Positions 31,209-31,249 of a stretch of DNA of 31,249 nt are shown here, piece by piece. The notes beneath the pieces are model-generated. The model was not told where the DNA came from. It did no database searches and saw only the letters and a list, made by a program, of their open reading frames with translations. A program made the position numbers and the translations under genes. Position 1 is the first letter of the stretch; each line of letters opens with the position of its first letter. The DNA comes from an uncultured Candidatus Saccharibacteria bacterium (GTDB lineage: Bacteria; Patescibacteriota; Saccharimonadia; Saccharimonadales; Saccharimonadaceae), in contig CARBES010000010.1 of the NCBI GenBank assembly GCA_948944455.1, forward strand, positions 1 through 31,249. Reading direction: 5' to 3'.

Positions 31209-31249
31209 TTACTCTATGGCTAGACAACGGAGGGAATAACCCCATAACC
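31209..31249 (-). repeat. FISUMP-type variable cassette C11 (cut by window end)
   Basis: Only the end is visible on the minus strand: LWGYSLRCLAIE-stop, with the standard closing block and ATCAATGGGAGGATGG after it. The rest lies beyond the window. Confidence 0.8.

Noticed and set aside
1..31249. Diversity-generating retroelement variable regions
   Set aside because: FISUMP/C-type-lectin-like ends and a hairpin downstream fit superficially, but differences between cassettes are not confined to adenine positions, lengths vary, and no reverse transcriptase or template repeat is seen.
1..31249. CRISPR array or insertion sequence with transposase
   Set aside because: No regularly spaced short repeats, cas genes or transposase-like proteins are present.

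Overview
The window looks like a piece of a small, compact genome from the Patescibacteria, most likely Candidatus Saccharibacteria (TM7). The reasons are inferential: short intergenic gaps, many promoters reading TGCTATAAT with the start codon only 6-7 nt behind the -10 box (apparently leaderless mRNAs), a MurE without its usual N-terminal domain, a FemX-like peptidoglycan enzyme, many small unrecognised membrane proteins, and repeated FISUMP-type (Fibrobacter succinogenes major paralogous) C-terminal domains. I could not run a database search, so the lineage is a best guess.

Ordinary genes, in order: an unknown 571-aa protein; a RelB/DinJ antitoxin with a damaged toxin; a 690-aa coiled-coil protein; a four-helix membrane protein; tRNA-Ser(CGA); an unknown 251-aa protein; a HIT hydrolase; an Ala/Val/Glu-rich protein; valS; a candidate ~350-nt ncRNA; two membrane proteins; a FemX-type aminoacyl transferase; two small unknown proteins; tsaD; a TM2-domain protein; a C45-like Ntn hydrolase; murE; a Cys-cluster protein followed in frame by a second ORF; groES (with CIRCE) and groEL; a secreted peptidoglycan hydrolase; a lipoprotein-like or membrane-anchored partner; a serpin relic; two more unknown proteins; tRNA-Ser(GCT); and a DUF1653 protein. 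Several of these act on peptidoglycan (FemX, MurE, the hydrolase).

The striking part lies between the genes. At least eleven intergenic sites carry a promoterless, start-less cassette of about 60-77 codons. Each begins with the same DNA (TTCGTCCGCAGCGG, coding FVRSG) and ends with the same DNA (CCTCCGTTGTCTAGCCATAG + AGTAATCAAGGGAGGATGAA, coding LRCLAIE-stop), while the middle differs almost completely in sequence but keeps the FISUMP pattern (an aromatic YW/WS core, then RYxGF before LRC). No full-length expressed gene of this type is in the window. Cassettes sit singly or as head-to-head pairs, their 5' ends often abut a small hairpin or terminator, and most plus-strand copies are followed 25-160 nt later by a 120-220 nt imperfect palindrome. 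Five of these palindromes share conserved internal motifs (for example ATGTGCTTG and GCCTCG) and look like one structured RNA or DNA element. The whole resembles a dispersed archive of silent donor cassettes for diversifying a surface protein by recombination.

A second probable variation mechanism is seen in the secreted peptidoglycan hydrolase at 27153-28573. Its leaderless ATG is separated from the signal-peptide and catalytic frame by a run of ten C; the frame is off by one, so the gene is OFF in this sequence and would be ON with eleven C (or eight).
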